From assembly GCF_028287845.1 (NCBI RefSeq), contig NZ_JAQBOW010000115.1, forward strand, positions 1 to 41,362: a stretch of 41,362 nt of DNA, read 5' to 3'. Source of the DNA: Mucilaginibacter sp. GTDB lineage: Bacteria; Bacteroidota; Bacteroidia; Sphingobacteriales; Sphingobacteriaceae. The notes under the pieces were generated by a model that had not been told where the DNA came from, ran no database searches, and saw only the letters and a program-made list of their open reading frames with translations. Every line of letters starts with the position of its first letter. Positions within the stretch are counted from its first letter, which is position 1. Positions 1-7,179 of this stretch are shown here, in pieces. Both the position numbers and the translations under genes were made by a program.

Positions 1-242
1 TCTTTGAGACTAATTCGGTCAATAATAACACCATTCTAACATTAGCAACTGATTTTAAGCTAACAAGGATGTATGGCAATGGCGCACCCGACCTTACCCC
101 TGCCTTCGGATCGCCGGCTTTATCGGGAGTTGATTTTACAGGGCCTGATTTTACAAATTCGTTTTTTAGCAAGGTCAGTTACCGCGGTGCATTGGGCAGT
201 AGCAATTGGGCGGCACAAAGTAATTGGGCCGACTGGAGATAG
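1..242 (+). CDS. 3' end of a secreted/surface protein (5' partial)
   Basis: The frame is open from base 3 and stops at TAG 240-242, so only about 79 C-terminal residues are visible; the start lies outside the window. The tail carries SPALSGVDFTG, FFSKVSYRGALG and a Trp-rich end (NWAAQSNWADW). That pattern is typical of the C-termini of large secreted Bacteroidota proteins, often with parallel beta-helix bodies, which commonly end in a YRGAFG...W..W motif. The function of the missing part cannot be judged. The same frame stays open for a further 73 codons after the TAG, and a strong hairpin follows at 511-542, so the transcript probably ends there. I am sure of the frame, fairly sure of the family and ignorant of the substrate. 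Confidence 0.6.
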   Translation, partial: FETNSVNNNTILTLATDFKLTRMYGNGAPDLTPAFGSPALSGVDFTGPDFTNSFFSKVSYRGALGSSNWAAQSNWADWR

Positions 243-464
243 ATTAATAATGTATTAACTGATATATCTCAGCGAAGTGGACAGAACAGCAACCAACCTG
301 GTGTTTCAAGTCCAAATGATCGTAGCGAGCGCGGAACAATAGCCAAAGCTGACAACCGGGTAGGAACACGTGGTCAGGTTTTACCTGGTAGCGATCTTAT
401 CCTGGATCTGCTCGGCGCTGATATACTCACTGCAAACGCAGAGTTGGCCTGTGTAAGATACTGA
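243..464 (+). other. In-frame open stretch after the upstream stop; no start codon
   Basis: Directly after the TAG at 240-242 the same frame runs 73 codons to TGA 462-464 with no ATG. The deduced peptide (for example [17 protein letters not shown]) is not recognised. It may be chance, decayed coding sequence, or a true extension interrupted by an amber codon. No other gene is visible between 243 and the terminator at 511. Confidence 0.25.
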
Positions 465-510
465 CTATAAGTCTATTGATAGGATAAAATATTCCCCTAC
501 GGTCTATCAG

Positions 511-546
511 AGGGAAAGGTTCAAAAAATTGAACTTTTCCCTTTTT
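511..546 (+). terminator. Rho-independent terminator
   Basis: A 14-bp hairpin (511-524 with 529-542, loop AAAA, one G.T wobble) is followed by a T run to 546. It is oriented to end plus-strand transcripts from the partial gene at the window start. It also cuts into the 3' end of the minus-strand adhesin remnant. Confidence 0.75.
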
Positions 547-1239
547 ATCGCTGCTGTAAACTATTGGTAAAATGATGTTATTGCTGTTGGCGCCTGGAGC
601 AAAGTCAACATCCCCGTATGTTTTTGATGGCAATTGCACAACGGTTATTGTTTGGCTAACCTGCGCCACTGTAACTGTTACGGTTGAGACTATTCCATTA
701 GCATCTGTTACTGTAATAGTATAAGTACCTACCGCAAAGCCTGTAAATGTAGGGCTACTTTGTGAACTGCCCGTGCCTATTTTATACTGGTATGGCCCGG
801 TGCCGCCTGTGGCCAATACAGTTACCGACCCCAGTGATCCGCCGTTAGGAGCCCCATTAGTTTGTGAACTTACAGTTACTGCAAGAGGGGATGATGGCTG
901 TCCGATCAATATACTAACTGTTGAAGTTACCGAATTAGCGTCCTGTACCGCTACTGTATAAGCACCTGCTGCAAGGCCGCTGAATGTTCCGCTGCTTTGC
1001 AGAGTTCCTGTTCTTATTTTATATTGATACGGACCGGTGCCGCCTGAGCCTGCTACCGTTACCGCGCCGGTTGATGCGCCGAAAATGGTATTGTTCGTTT
1101 GCGTGCTGATCGTTACCGCAAGTACTAATGACGGCTGGGTGATGATTACGCTTACGGTGGAAGTATTTGCATTGGGCATCGCTCACCGTAACCGTATAGG
1201 TGTTTGCTGCAAGGCTGTTGAATGTCCGCTGCTAGTTAT
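547..1239 (-). pseudogene. SprB-repeat/MBG-repeat adhesin remnant, frameshifted and truncated
   Basis: Read on the minus strand this encodes about three tandem SprB-like repeats of 79 residues ([10 protein letters not shown]...[10 protein letters not shown]) followed by the start of an MBG-type repeat ([14 protein letters not shown]). Such repeats build giant gliding/adhesion proteins and other secreted surface proteins in Bacteroidota. Three things mark it as broken. An extra C near 1174-1177 shifts the frame inside SDANAN. A missing A near 1224-1226 shifts it again at SSGTFNSL. The MBG repeat stops making sense where it meets the hairpin at 511-546. No start codon or signal peptide lies upstream. 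The longest frame (427-1179) begins at a fortuitous ATG created by the shift. It is either a decayed fragment of a large gene or a region with sequencing errors; the first is likelier because both ends are missing. Confidence 0.75.
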
Positions 1240-1280
1240 GTCTTTAATCTCTAATACGTTAATTCGAAAACGTAACCAAT

Positions 1281-1325
1281 AAAAAAACCGCCTCATAATT
1301 ACTTATGAGACGGCCTCTTTTTTTT
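1281..1325 (-). terminator. Bidirectional rho-independent terminator
   Basis: Stem 1288-1297 with 1304-1313 (one mismatch, loop ATTACT) has an A run on its left and a T run on its right, so it can end transcripts in both directions. It lies 34 bp beyond the stop of the minus-strand FemAB/GNAT-like gene and most likely serves that gene. Confidence 0.75.
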
Positions 1326-1358
1326 AAATTAAAATTAGCTGTTGGAAATCAGATCTCC

Positions 1359-2420
1359 TTAATTTTCTTTTCCTGCTGATGAAACGGTTACCCTCTGGTT
1401 ATACTTGTATAAAGGGAAAAAATCCACATCTAAATTCTTATCAATACCTCTATCGTCAAGTAACTGCTGATAGATATCAGGGTTAACTATAAATCGCCAG
1501 CTTTTATAATCCATGGTTAAATCAGAAAGCCCTAATTTTCCAAAAAAAAGAGTGTCTTGTTTATAACCTAGGCCGCCACCCAGGTTATAATAACGCATTC
1601 CAAGCGATCTGCCTATCACTGTTATTTCATCAACCAGAAACTTAAAAGGACTAAGGTGGATGTATTCCGTACGTGTCCCCAATAAATGAGCCTCGATAAT
1701 GCCGTTAGTTAGCATAACAATAGTGCTTGCCATTACTTTATCGCCATCATAAACTATAAATACCCTGGCATCATATTCATCGGTGTTGGTGATTTTTTTG
1801 AAATATTCTTCATTAAATAAATAATAGTCTGAAGCACCAATCCTCTCCATATTCTCTTTATAGACATCAAAAAAAAGAGCAATTGCATCGTCACCACTTT
1901 CCTCAATAAGCCGAAACCCCTTTTTCCAGGAACGCTTTATGGAATCATTGGTTGATCGCCGGTACTTTTTTCGCTGAGCTTCTATACTTACAGACAGATC
2001 TAATACAACACTGAGACCATTATCATATATCCCACCAAACCTTTCAAGCAGCAAGGGCTGTTTAAAAAAAAGATGCAGCCTCGAAAATACCGACACGCAG
2101 TTTTCAGCTTTAAGACAAGCAAGAAATGCAACTTTAAAATTTTCCATTAATGAATCTTCCAGCTGCTCCATTCTTTTATTTGAGATCGGTCCGGTATAGC
2201 CATATACACAAGTCAGGTCACAATATACCGTTCCCGGTATCTGCCGTTTAATAAGCGGAAAAGCTATGTGATTTTCATTCTCAATATATACTACCAAAAT
2301 TGGGCTGCCTGATGTATCCAGCGAATGGTAATGCCAGGTATGGTAAAAATCATATTCAGCAGATTTTGTAACATAAAAATTCCACTCCGTTTTATCGTCG
2401 ATGGTTAATAATTTAAGCAT
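1359..2420 (-). CDS. FemAB/GNAT-fold acyl- or aminoacyltransferase-like protein
   Basis: A 353-residue cytosolic protein with the layout of FemA/FemB-like double-GNAT proteins (also called BioF2-like acetyltransferases). The N-terminal half has EWNFYVTKSAEYDFYHTWHY and AFPLIKRQIPG, then YGYTGPIS. The C-terminal half has a basic KYRRSTNDSIKRSWKKG segment, IGASDYYLFNEEYF and VMASTIVML, then HLLGT and YYNLGGGLGYKQD. The family transfers amino acids or acyl groups in peptidoglycan, capsule or surface-glycan synthesis; the substrate here is unknown. Both neighbours are remnants, so context gives no clue. The ATG at 2420 follows an AT-rich leader, and a bidirectional terminator closes the gene. The fold assignment is fairly safe and the reaction is not. 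Confidence 0.75.
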   Translation of the reverse strand: MLKLLTIDDKTEWNFYVTKSAEYDFYHTWHYHSLDTSGSPILVVYIENENHIAFPLIKRQIPGTVYCDLTCVYGYTGPISNKRMEQLEDSLMENFKVAFLACLKAENCVSVFSRLHLFFKQPLLLERFGGIYDNGLSVVLDLSVSIEAQRKKYRRSTNDSIKRSWKKGFRLIEESGDDAIALFFDVYKENMERIGASDYYLFNEEYFKKITNTDEYDARVFIVYDGDKVMASTIVMLTNGIIEAHLLGTRTEYIHLSPFKFLVDEITVIGRSLGMRYYNLGGGLGYKQDTLFFGKLGLSDLTMDYKSWRFIVNPDIYQQLLDDRGIDKNLDVDFFPLYKYNQRVTVSSAGKEN

Positions 2421-2547
2421 AACTTATATTTTAAATAAAGAATCAGACTTTAAGGCATAAACATCAGTATATTATTAGTGCTATCTATTGCTTCGCCATA
2501 TCACTTACATGATACTGATTTGATTGTAGCGCTTTCCAAAGTTTTAT

Positions 2548-2620
2548 TATACGTTGCCTATTTAGCTATACGTTGCCTGTGCAGTATCCGTTGCCTGTGT
2601 GTATACGTGGCCTGTGTTTA
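2548..2620. repeat. Four imperfect ~18-bp tandem repeats
   Basis: Units start at about 2548, 2567, 2585 and 2602, each beginning TATACGTTGCCT or a one-base variant (TATCCGTTGCCT, TATACGTGGCCT). They lie in the gap between the truncated D-lactate dehydrogenase gene and the start of the FemAB/GNAT-like gene. No function is evident. Confidence 0.6.
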
Positions 2621-2633
2621 TGTTTTTTTGAGC

Positions 2634-3074
2634 CTAATCATTATTATAGAGATCGCAATTTCTGGCACAAATACAAGCATCGCCTAAACACCTATTCTGT
2701 TGCCATAGGTCAAGACTTTTAATGGTTTGGTTGGCTGTCTCTTGCAAGTCGGCATTCGTTAAATCAGGCTGGCATGAATAAGAGGGAACATTAGCGATTT
2801 TAATATTATAGGAAGCTGCCGCTTCTTTATCAATATGATCAGTGCCAACAGAGCCTGCAATGATAAATTTTATACCCAGCTTCGCCAATTTTTCTATTAC
2901 GGGTGCGGATACATCATCAGTAGTAAGAACAATAACTGCCTTTTTACCTTCCGAAAACACAACTGTATCAAGGCTTAATGAATTTGATATAAGTGTTATA
3001 TCGTGTTTTTTTTGATTGGCTTTCGCCAAAAACTCTTTCTCAAAAGGTTTAATACTGTAGGCTACCGCTTTCAT
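2634..3074 (-). pseudogene. D-lactate dehydrogenase with the NAD-binding domain deleted
   Basis: The 146-residue product starts like an LdhA-type 2-hydroxyacid dehydrogenase (MKAVAYSIKPFE..., then FIIAGSVGTDHID and IANVPSYS at about residue 100). It jumps straight into the C-terminal helix of the same family (LTNADLQETANQTI...LDLWQQN) and ends in a Cys-rich tail. Intact enzymes are about 330 residues. The missing ~190 residues are the whole Rossmann domain, with the GxGxxG loop and the catalytic Arg, Glu and His. In this family the catalytic domain is built from the N- and C-terminal segments, so the join removes the nucleotide domain almost exactly and in frame. It cannot be a dehydrogenase. 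I chose ATG 3074, matching the usual MKxxAYS start, over ATG 3080. Confidence 0.75.
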
Positions 3075-3161
3075 CCGCATGCATTTTAAAATATAAAATT
3101 ATCTTTAAAATGCGGGGCGCAGAATGAGCAGTGTCAGTAAGAAAAATGACCTGCGTCAGTT

Positions 3162-3296
3162 TTACATTTTAGACAGGCGTGTTAAATCTAATATGGTAAT
3201 AGTATTCCTTTTATCAATTAACCCCTCGTCTTTAAAATCATCAATAAGGTGTTGCAAAAGCTGATATTTATCAGTTTTTAGTTTGATGGCTGTCAT
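3162..3296 (-). pseudogene. Small ORF resembling the C-terminal end of a Crp/Fnr regulator
   Basis: A 44-codon minus-strand frame with an ATG directly after an in-frame TAA. The peptide has DDFKDEGLIDKRNTITILDL, which looks like the wing and last strand of a Crp/Fnr winged-helix domain (usual form FEKEGLI...ITILD). The cyclic-nucleotide-like domain and the recognition helix are absent. It could be a relic of a regulator or a small unrelated protein. It sits about 700 bp upstream of a Crp-type palindrome. Confidence 0.35.
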
Positions 3297-3395
3297 TTAT
3301 ATATTAAGATTAAATGCGAAAGTTTGTAATATAAAAAAAACAGGTAAACGACTAAAAATGTACATTATGCTTTTGCATATTACTTAAAATTAATT

Positions 3396-3920
3396 ATGGA
3401 TAATAGTTTTTTGGTGTCCTTATCAAAATTAGAATTAATGGCTTTTTTTTCGGGTTACCCATTAGTTTATGCGGTTGCCCGTTCTTTTTCAGGAAACTTA
3501 AAAGAAAAATTGGGTAACAGCATAGCATCCCTTTTACCATTAGCCTATGCTCTAACGGGTGTTTTATTCGTGGGCTACCAATTAAAAAAGTTATTTCCTG
3601 ATTATTTTATTGAAAACATTACGCTCACTATTCAACAACCTTACTTAGTACTATGGGGGCTTTTTGCCACCCTCTTTTTTATTCCTTTTTTTAATAAAAA
3701 GCCTGTTTTAAGTTTAATTCACAGCTTTGCGTTTTTTTACTTTTTGATAAGCGATCTATACCTGCAATTATTCCAGTCATCAGCAAACAATAATATTATA
3801 GTAAATGATATGAAGGTATACGTAAGCAGCCTTCTTTTAAATATGAGTACACTTATTATAGTAGTATTACTATCATTTCTTTTCACCTATTATAAAAAGC
3901 ATAAAAAGTTGCTTTTGTAA
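3396..3920 (+). CDS. Four-helix integral membrane protein of unknown function
   Basis: A 174-residue hydrophobic protein with likely transmembrane segments at about 45-63, 82-98, 103-125 and 147-166, ending in a basic tail (YYKKHKK) that should be cytoplasmic. I recognise no family motif. ATG 3396 follows an AT-rich leader. The electron-transfer operon begins 168 bp downstream with its own promoter, so co-transcription is doubtful. It is probably a real gene, since the frame is long and the hydrophobicity is regular. Confidence 0.65.
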   Translation: MDNSFLVSLSKLELMAFFSGYPLVYAVARSFSGNLKEKLGNSIASLLPLAYALTGVLFVGYQLKKLFPDYFIENITLTIQQPYLVLWGLFATLFFIPFFNKKPVLSLIHSFAFFYFLISDLYLQLFQSSANNNIIVNDMKVYVSSLLLNMSTLIIVVLLSFLFTYYKKHKKLLL

Positions 3921-3986
3921 TACCACCTCCTTTAGTTAAATTATTAGTATACAGTTAGTTGATTTTGCATGGCCGAAATCCTAATA

Positions 3987-4002
3987 TGTGATAAGTGTCA
4001 CT
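3987..4002. promoter_or_regulatory. Candidate Crp/Fnr-type operator
   Basis: TGTGA-N6-TCACT contains the perfect inverted repeat GTGA-N6-TCAC, the classic geometry of Crp-family sites. Its centre (about 3994.5) lies roughly 60-65 bp before the start point expected from the -7 box at 4046-4053, which is a class I activator position. The target would be the YceI/cytochrome/NrfD gene set. Confidence 0.5.
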
Positions 4003-4045
4003 GTATTGGTTGACTATGGTCATGAAAGTGTCAGGTTTAGACCGA

Positions 4046-4053
4046 TACTTTTG
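4046..4053 (+). promoter_or_regulatory. -7 promoter element (TAnnTTTG) of the YceI/cytochrome operon
   Basis: TACTTTTG matches the Bacteroidota -7 consensus exactly, 34 bp before ATG 4088. No TTG is found at the usual -33 spacing, which fits an activator-dependent promoter using the palindrome at 3987-4002. Confidence 0.5.
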
Positions 4054-4087
4054 GCCTTATAAAACATGCAACTAAAACAAACACATT

Positions 4088-4864
4088 ATGAAACGATTTA
4101 ATAACAAAATGTTGGCGCTCCTTTTGGTAGCAATCAGCGGCTATGGACTAATTGCCAGCTGTACTCATACCAATGATCCAATACCAGCCGCTGTTTCCAC
4201 AGGGATAATAATTAATCATGGCGGTCATATTCACCTTCCTGGTGCAGTTGGCGATACAAGCAAATGGAAATTTGACAAAGCTCACAGTTCAGTAAATTGG
4301 TCGACTCCTTTTATGGGAGTGGGCGCTACCCTTACCGGAAAATTTAACCAGTTTGGCATAGCCGATGTAACTGCTGCTAATATGCTGAATTATGTTACAA
4401 CTGCCCAACCCTTACCAGATACTTCCTGGGCATTTAATGAAAACGATCCGGCCAAAACACATTTTAACGGGTATGTACAGGTTAACCAGGTTAATACCGG
4501 CGAACCGGGCCGTGATGCAGGTTGCCTTATAGCTACCTTGGGCACTACTGCTATTGTGGCTGGCACACAAAATCTTTTGGTGACAAATATTGCTCAAATA
4601 AAAACCACCAAAGTAGAGTTTGATCCGCTTAGCAATAATTATCTGGTAACATTTAACTTTACCTGGAAAGGTACCCTTGGTGCACCAATCACAAAATCTA
4701 TCGTAGGTAAGTTAACCTATATACCGGCCGCAGTTGCCGGTACACACCGCGAATTTGGCTTGAGTTTAGCCTTCCAGATCAATTGCAGAGATTATGGCAT
4801 TACAAGTACCAATGTGGCAGATGTAATTACCATTCAGGTTAATACAAACTTCAACAACCAATAA
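4088..4864 (+). CDS. YceI-like lipoprotein
   Basis: A 258-residue lipoprotein: signal peptide with lipobox LIASC, lipidated Cys25, then a His-rich stretch (NHGGHIHLPG). The YceI hallmark follows (WKFDKAHSSVNWSTPFMGVG...GKFNQFG), then beta strands ending in FQINCRDYGI. YceI proteins are lipocalin-like barrels that bind isoprenoids such as polyprenyl-quinone analogues. It should sit on the periplasmic side of a membrane. It opens a run of four genes with gaps of 17-38 bp; the next two encode a cytochrome lipoprotein and a beta-barrel. A quinone- or isoprenoid-related role beside an NrfD complex is reasonable but inferred. It is longer than usual YceI proteins (about 190 residues) because of an insertion at about 90-150. 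Confidence 0.8.
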   Translation: MKRFNNKMLALLLVAISGYGLIASCTHTNDPIPAAVSTGIIINHGGHIHLPGAVGDTSKWKFDKAHSSVNWSTPFMGVGATLTGKFNQFGIADVTAANMLNYVTTAQPLPDTSWAFNENDPAKTHFNGYVQVNQVNTGEPGRDAGCLIATLGTTAIVAGTQNLLVTNIAQIKTTKVEFDPLSNNYLVTFNFTWKGTLGAPITKSIVGKLTYIPAAVAGTHREFGLSLAFQINCRDYGITSTNVADVITIQVNTNFNNQ

Positions 4865-4881
4865 TTACAAAACCAATTGTC

Positions 4882-5265
4882 ATGAAACGACCAATCCTAT
4901 TTTTTAGCTTCTGTTTAATAATTGCGGCCACTGTAACCGGATGTTACAAAGACGTCAATTTGCCAATAGCAGCAGCCGATCCGAATGGACCACCGCAACA
5001 ACTGAGTTTTAAAAACGATGTTGCGCCTATTTTAAACACCAATTGTGCTTTATCAGGCTGTCATGTTGCAGGCGCGCAAAAACCAGATCTGCGTGCAGCT
5101 GTATCCTACATAAGCCTTGTTAACGGCGGATACGTGAATACCCTTGTTCCTAATCAAAGTATATTATATGTTATGATAAATGGAAATATGCAGGAACATA
5201 TTCCAAGTGCCGTAGACAGAAAGAAGGTTTATGACTGGATAAGAACCGGTGCTCTTAATAATTAA
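4882..5265 (+). CDS. Cytochrome c-like lipoprotein with a C-X4-CH heme motif
   Basis: A 127-residue lipoprotein with lipobox TVTGC (Cys21) and a single heme site C55-ALSG-C60-H61. The spacing is four residues rather than the standard two. A C-terminal WIRTGA helix matches the small Planctomycete-type/PSCyt1-like cytochrome domains that use C-X4-CH. Possible distal ligands are Met98, Met103 or His106. It lies 17 bp after the YceI-like gene and 20 bp before the beta-barrel gene. The likely role is electron transfer at a membrane surface, perhaps the outer membrane. Whether heme is really attached to this motif is not shown by sequence. Confidence 0.75.
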   Translation: MKRPILFFSFCLIIAATVTGCYKDVNLPIAAADPNGPPQQLSFKNDVAPILNTNCALSGCHVAGAQKPDLRAAVSYISLVNGGYVNTLVPNQSILYVMINGNMQEHIPSAVDRKKVYDWIRTGALNN

Positions 5266-5285
5266 GCTACTTAAAAAATAACAAC

Positions 5286-6257
5286 GTGAAACTTAAAATA
5301 AATTTATTGGCCACCGTGCTTACAGTAACTGCATGCACGGCCTGTTGTCTGCTTTTAATTCAGACAACCGCATACGCGCAGGATAGCACGGCTTTAGCAA
5401 AAGAAGTAATTACCCCTGCCAGAACAAAACCAGTCAAAAATACTTTTCAAAGTATTTGGATAATTGATAATCAAAGCGTAATGGTGCCAATAAAAGGCAC
5501 ATTCGAAATGGATATTATGCACAGGTTTGGAACAGTTGATAAAGGGTATGATGATTTTTGGGGTTTATTTGCCTCCTCCAATATACGTATCGGAGTTGGT
5601 TATGCGCCCATCAATAACCTTTACCTGGGCCTGGGTATTGATAAGTATGAGAAACTATGGGATGTAAGTGCCAAATACGCCATCATTAAACAAACAAAGG
5701 GTAAATTCCCGCTAAGCGTTACCTATTATGGTAATATGGCTGCTGATACAAGAAGCGATGGTGATCATAGTATTTTTAAAAATCAATCAGACCGTGTATC
5801 GTCTTTTAATCAACTAATATTTGCAAGGAAAATAAACGATAAGTTGTCTTTACAGGTAGCACCGAGCGTTTCGCATCAAAATTCTGTTAATGGATTTTAT
5901 ACAAAAAATGATAGCACCGGCAAAACACTGTTTGAAGAAATGAAGCACGATCATTTTGCGGTTTCTGTTGCAGGAAGATACAAATTGGGCGATGCGACTG
6001 CTGTATTGGTAAATTATGATCAGCCCATTACAAAACATGCCACTAATAACCCCAGCCCCAACCTATCGTTTGGGTTTGAGTTTAGCACAAGCGGCCACAC
6101 ATTCCAGTTATTTATGGGCAATTATGCCTATTTAAATCCTCAAAAGAATAATCTCTTTAATACAAATAGCCCTGTTAACTATACACAGGCAGATGGCACG
6201 AAAGTAAAAGGAGGTAAATTTCTTATCGGTTTTAATATAACCAGATTATGGAATTAA
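5286..6257 (+). CDS. DUF5777-type outer-membrane beta-barrel protein
   Basis: A 323-residue protein with a signal peptide ending near AYAQD (residues 1-32). Alternating strands follow, with aromatic girdles (IRIGVGYAPINNLYLGLGID, NLSFGFEFSTSG, FQLFMGNYAYLNPQ), ending in GGKFLIGFNITRLWN. The overall pattern fits the DUF5777 family of Bacteroidota barrels, whose function is unknown. GTG at 5286 is the only reasonable start, because the signal peptide begins there. Position between two cytochrome genes suggests a pore or scaffold associated with electron transfer at the outer membrane; that is inference. Confidence 0.75.
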   Translation: MKLKINLLATVLTVTACTACCLLLIQTTAYAQDSTALAKEVITPARTKPVKNTFQSIWIIDNQSVMVPIKGTFEMDIMHRFGTVDKGYDDFWGLFASSNIRIGVGYAPINNLYLGLGIDKYEKLWDVSAKYAIIKQTKGKFPLSVTYYGNMAADTRSDGDHSIFKNQSDRVSSFNQLIFARKINDKLSLQVAPSVSHQNSVNGFYTKNDSTGKTLFEEMKHDHFAVSVAGRYKLGDATAVLVNYDQPITKHATNNPSPNLSFGFEFSTSGHTFQLFMGNYAYLNPQKNNLFNTNSPVNYTQADGTKVKGGKFLIGFNITRLWN

Positions 6258-6295
6258 TTTCAGCAACTAAAAATGTTTAATTAAATCATAAAATC

Positions 6296-6703
6296 ATGAA
6301 ACGAAAATTAATATTAACTATTACAGTAATGGCTGTAGGGTGCATGGGCCTTGCATTTACCTCTGTACAACAAACTAAACCCTGGCCCGTTCCGGATAAA
6401 GATGCAAAAGCAATAAATCCTGTAAAACCAAACGGAGAATCAATAGCTGCAGGCAAAGCCTTGTATGGCCAGCATTGCGCGTCATGTCATGGAAAAAAAG
6501 GGCTGGGTGATGGCAGCAAAGCGGCCCAATTAAAAACGCAGCCAGAGGATATGTCCCAATCGAAACTACAATCACAATCTGACGGCTCTCTTTTTTATAA
6601 GATAAGTGCAGGCCGCGACGATATGCCAAGCTTTAAAAAGAAAATACCTGATGCGGAAGATCTTTGGAGCGTGGTAAATTATTTGCGTACGTTAAAAAAA
6701 TAA
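6296..6703 (+). CDS. Class I cytochrome c, monoheme
   Basis: A 135-residue protein with an N-terminal signal or anchor helix (residues 1-24), heme site C61-AS-C64-H65, distal Met110-Pro111 (GRDDMPSF) and the C-terminal WSVVNYLRTL helix. These are standard cytochrome c features. It should shuttle electrons in the periplasm between quinol-linked complexes and a reductase or oxidase. It is the fourth gene of the set, 38 bp after the beta-barrel gene, and is closed by a strong terminator. It may accept electrons from, or donate to, the NrfD complex encoded next. Confidence 0.9.
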   Translation: MKRKLILTITVMAVGCMGLAFTSVQQTKPWPVPDKDAKAINPVKPNGESIAAGKALYGQHCASCHGKKGLGDGSKAAQLKTQPEDMSQSKLQSQSDGSLFYKISAGRDDMPSFKKKIPDAEDLWSVVNYLRTLKK

Positions 6704-6723
6704 TAGGTTATACCCTAACAATT

Positions 6724-6761
6724 AAAAGAGGCCTTGGATTAAATCCAAGGCCTCTTTTTTT
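6724..6761 (+). terminator. Rho-independent terminator after the cytochrome c gene
   Basis: A near-perfect long inverted repeat (GAGGCCTTGGATT with AATCCAAGGCCTC, short loop) is followed by seven or more T. It splits the electron-transfer locus into two transcription blocks. Confidence 0.9.
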
Positions 6762-6888
6762 ATTTCATGGATTATTTTTGGACAGCCCGATACCTTATTG
6801 TTTATGACTTTAATCATTTATTTTTCTGTTCCGTATCATAGTTTAACTTCTCTTACTGATATAGCTTTACACACGATATAAATATTAA

Positions 6889-7152
6889 ATGTTTATGAAC
6901 ATCCATGAAAAAATAACTCAAACTAATTCACCAACACGAAGAAAATTTGTTTGGGGAATTGGCACTTTATCTGCATTTGCGGCTATCACAGCAGCATTTA
7001 AACTGCCTTTTTTCAGCAAGAAAAAAGCAAAAAACAAGACCGTTAAAATGCTAACCGAAGATGGCAGGCTTGTAGAGATCAATGCATCATTAATAACTAC
7101 CGGCAAGAAAAAAGTGACCAACAGGGAGCTGCAAAACTGGATCAAAAAATAA
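6889..7152 (+). CDS. Small Tat-signal protein of the NrfD module
   Basis: An 87-residue protein (81 if ATG 6895 is used) with the twin-arginine signal TRRKFVWGIGTLSAFAA at residues 16-32 and a basic patch (SKKKAKNK). A short domain follows with VKMLTEDGRLVEIN and a helix VTNRELQNWIKK. The VKMLTEDGRLVEIN segment closely resembles residues 48-61 of the Fe-S protein encoded 27 bp downstream, so the two probably share a docking or linker motif. No cofactor residues (Cys, His clusters) are present. It probably stays anchored by its uncleaved Tat helix as an accessory subunit. I do not recognise a named family. Confidence 0.75.
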   Translation: MFMNIHEKITQTNSPTRRKFVWGIGTLSAFAAITAAFKLPFFSKKKAKNKTVKMLTEDGRLVEINASLITTGKKKVTNRELQNWIKK

Positions 7153-7179
7153 ATACGCATCTAATAAAAAATAATTGCG

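Noticed and set aside
427..1179. A 250-residue minus-strand frame taken as an intact gene
   Set aside because: Its ATG arises from a one-base shift inside the SprB repeat, and the last ~35 residues lie in a terminator and non-coding DNA.
773..1282. Plus-strand frames opposite the adhesin repeats
   Set aside because: Their Pro-rich peptides mirror the repeats on the other strand.
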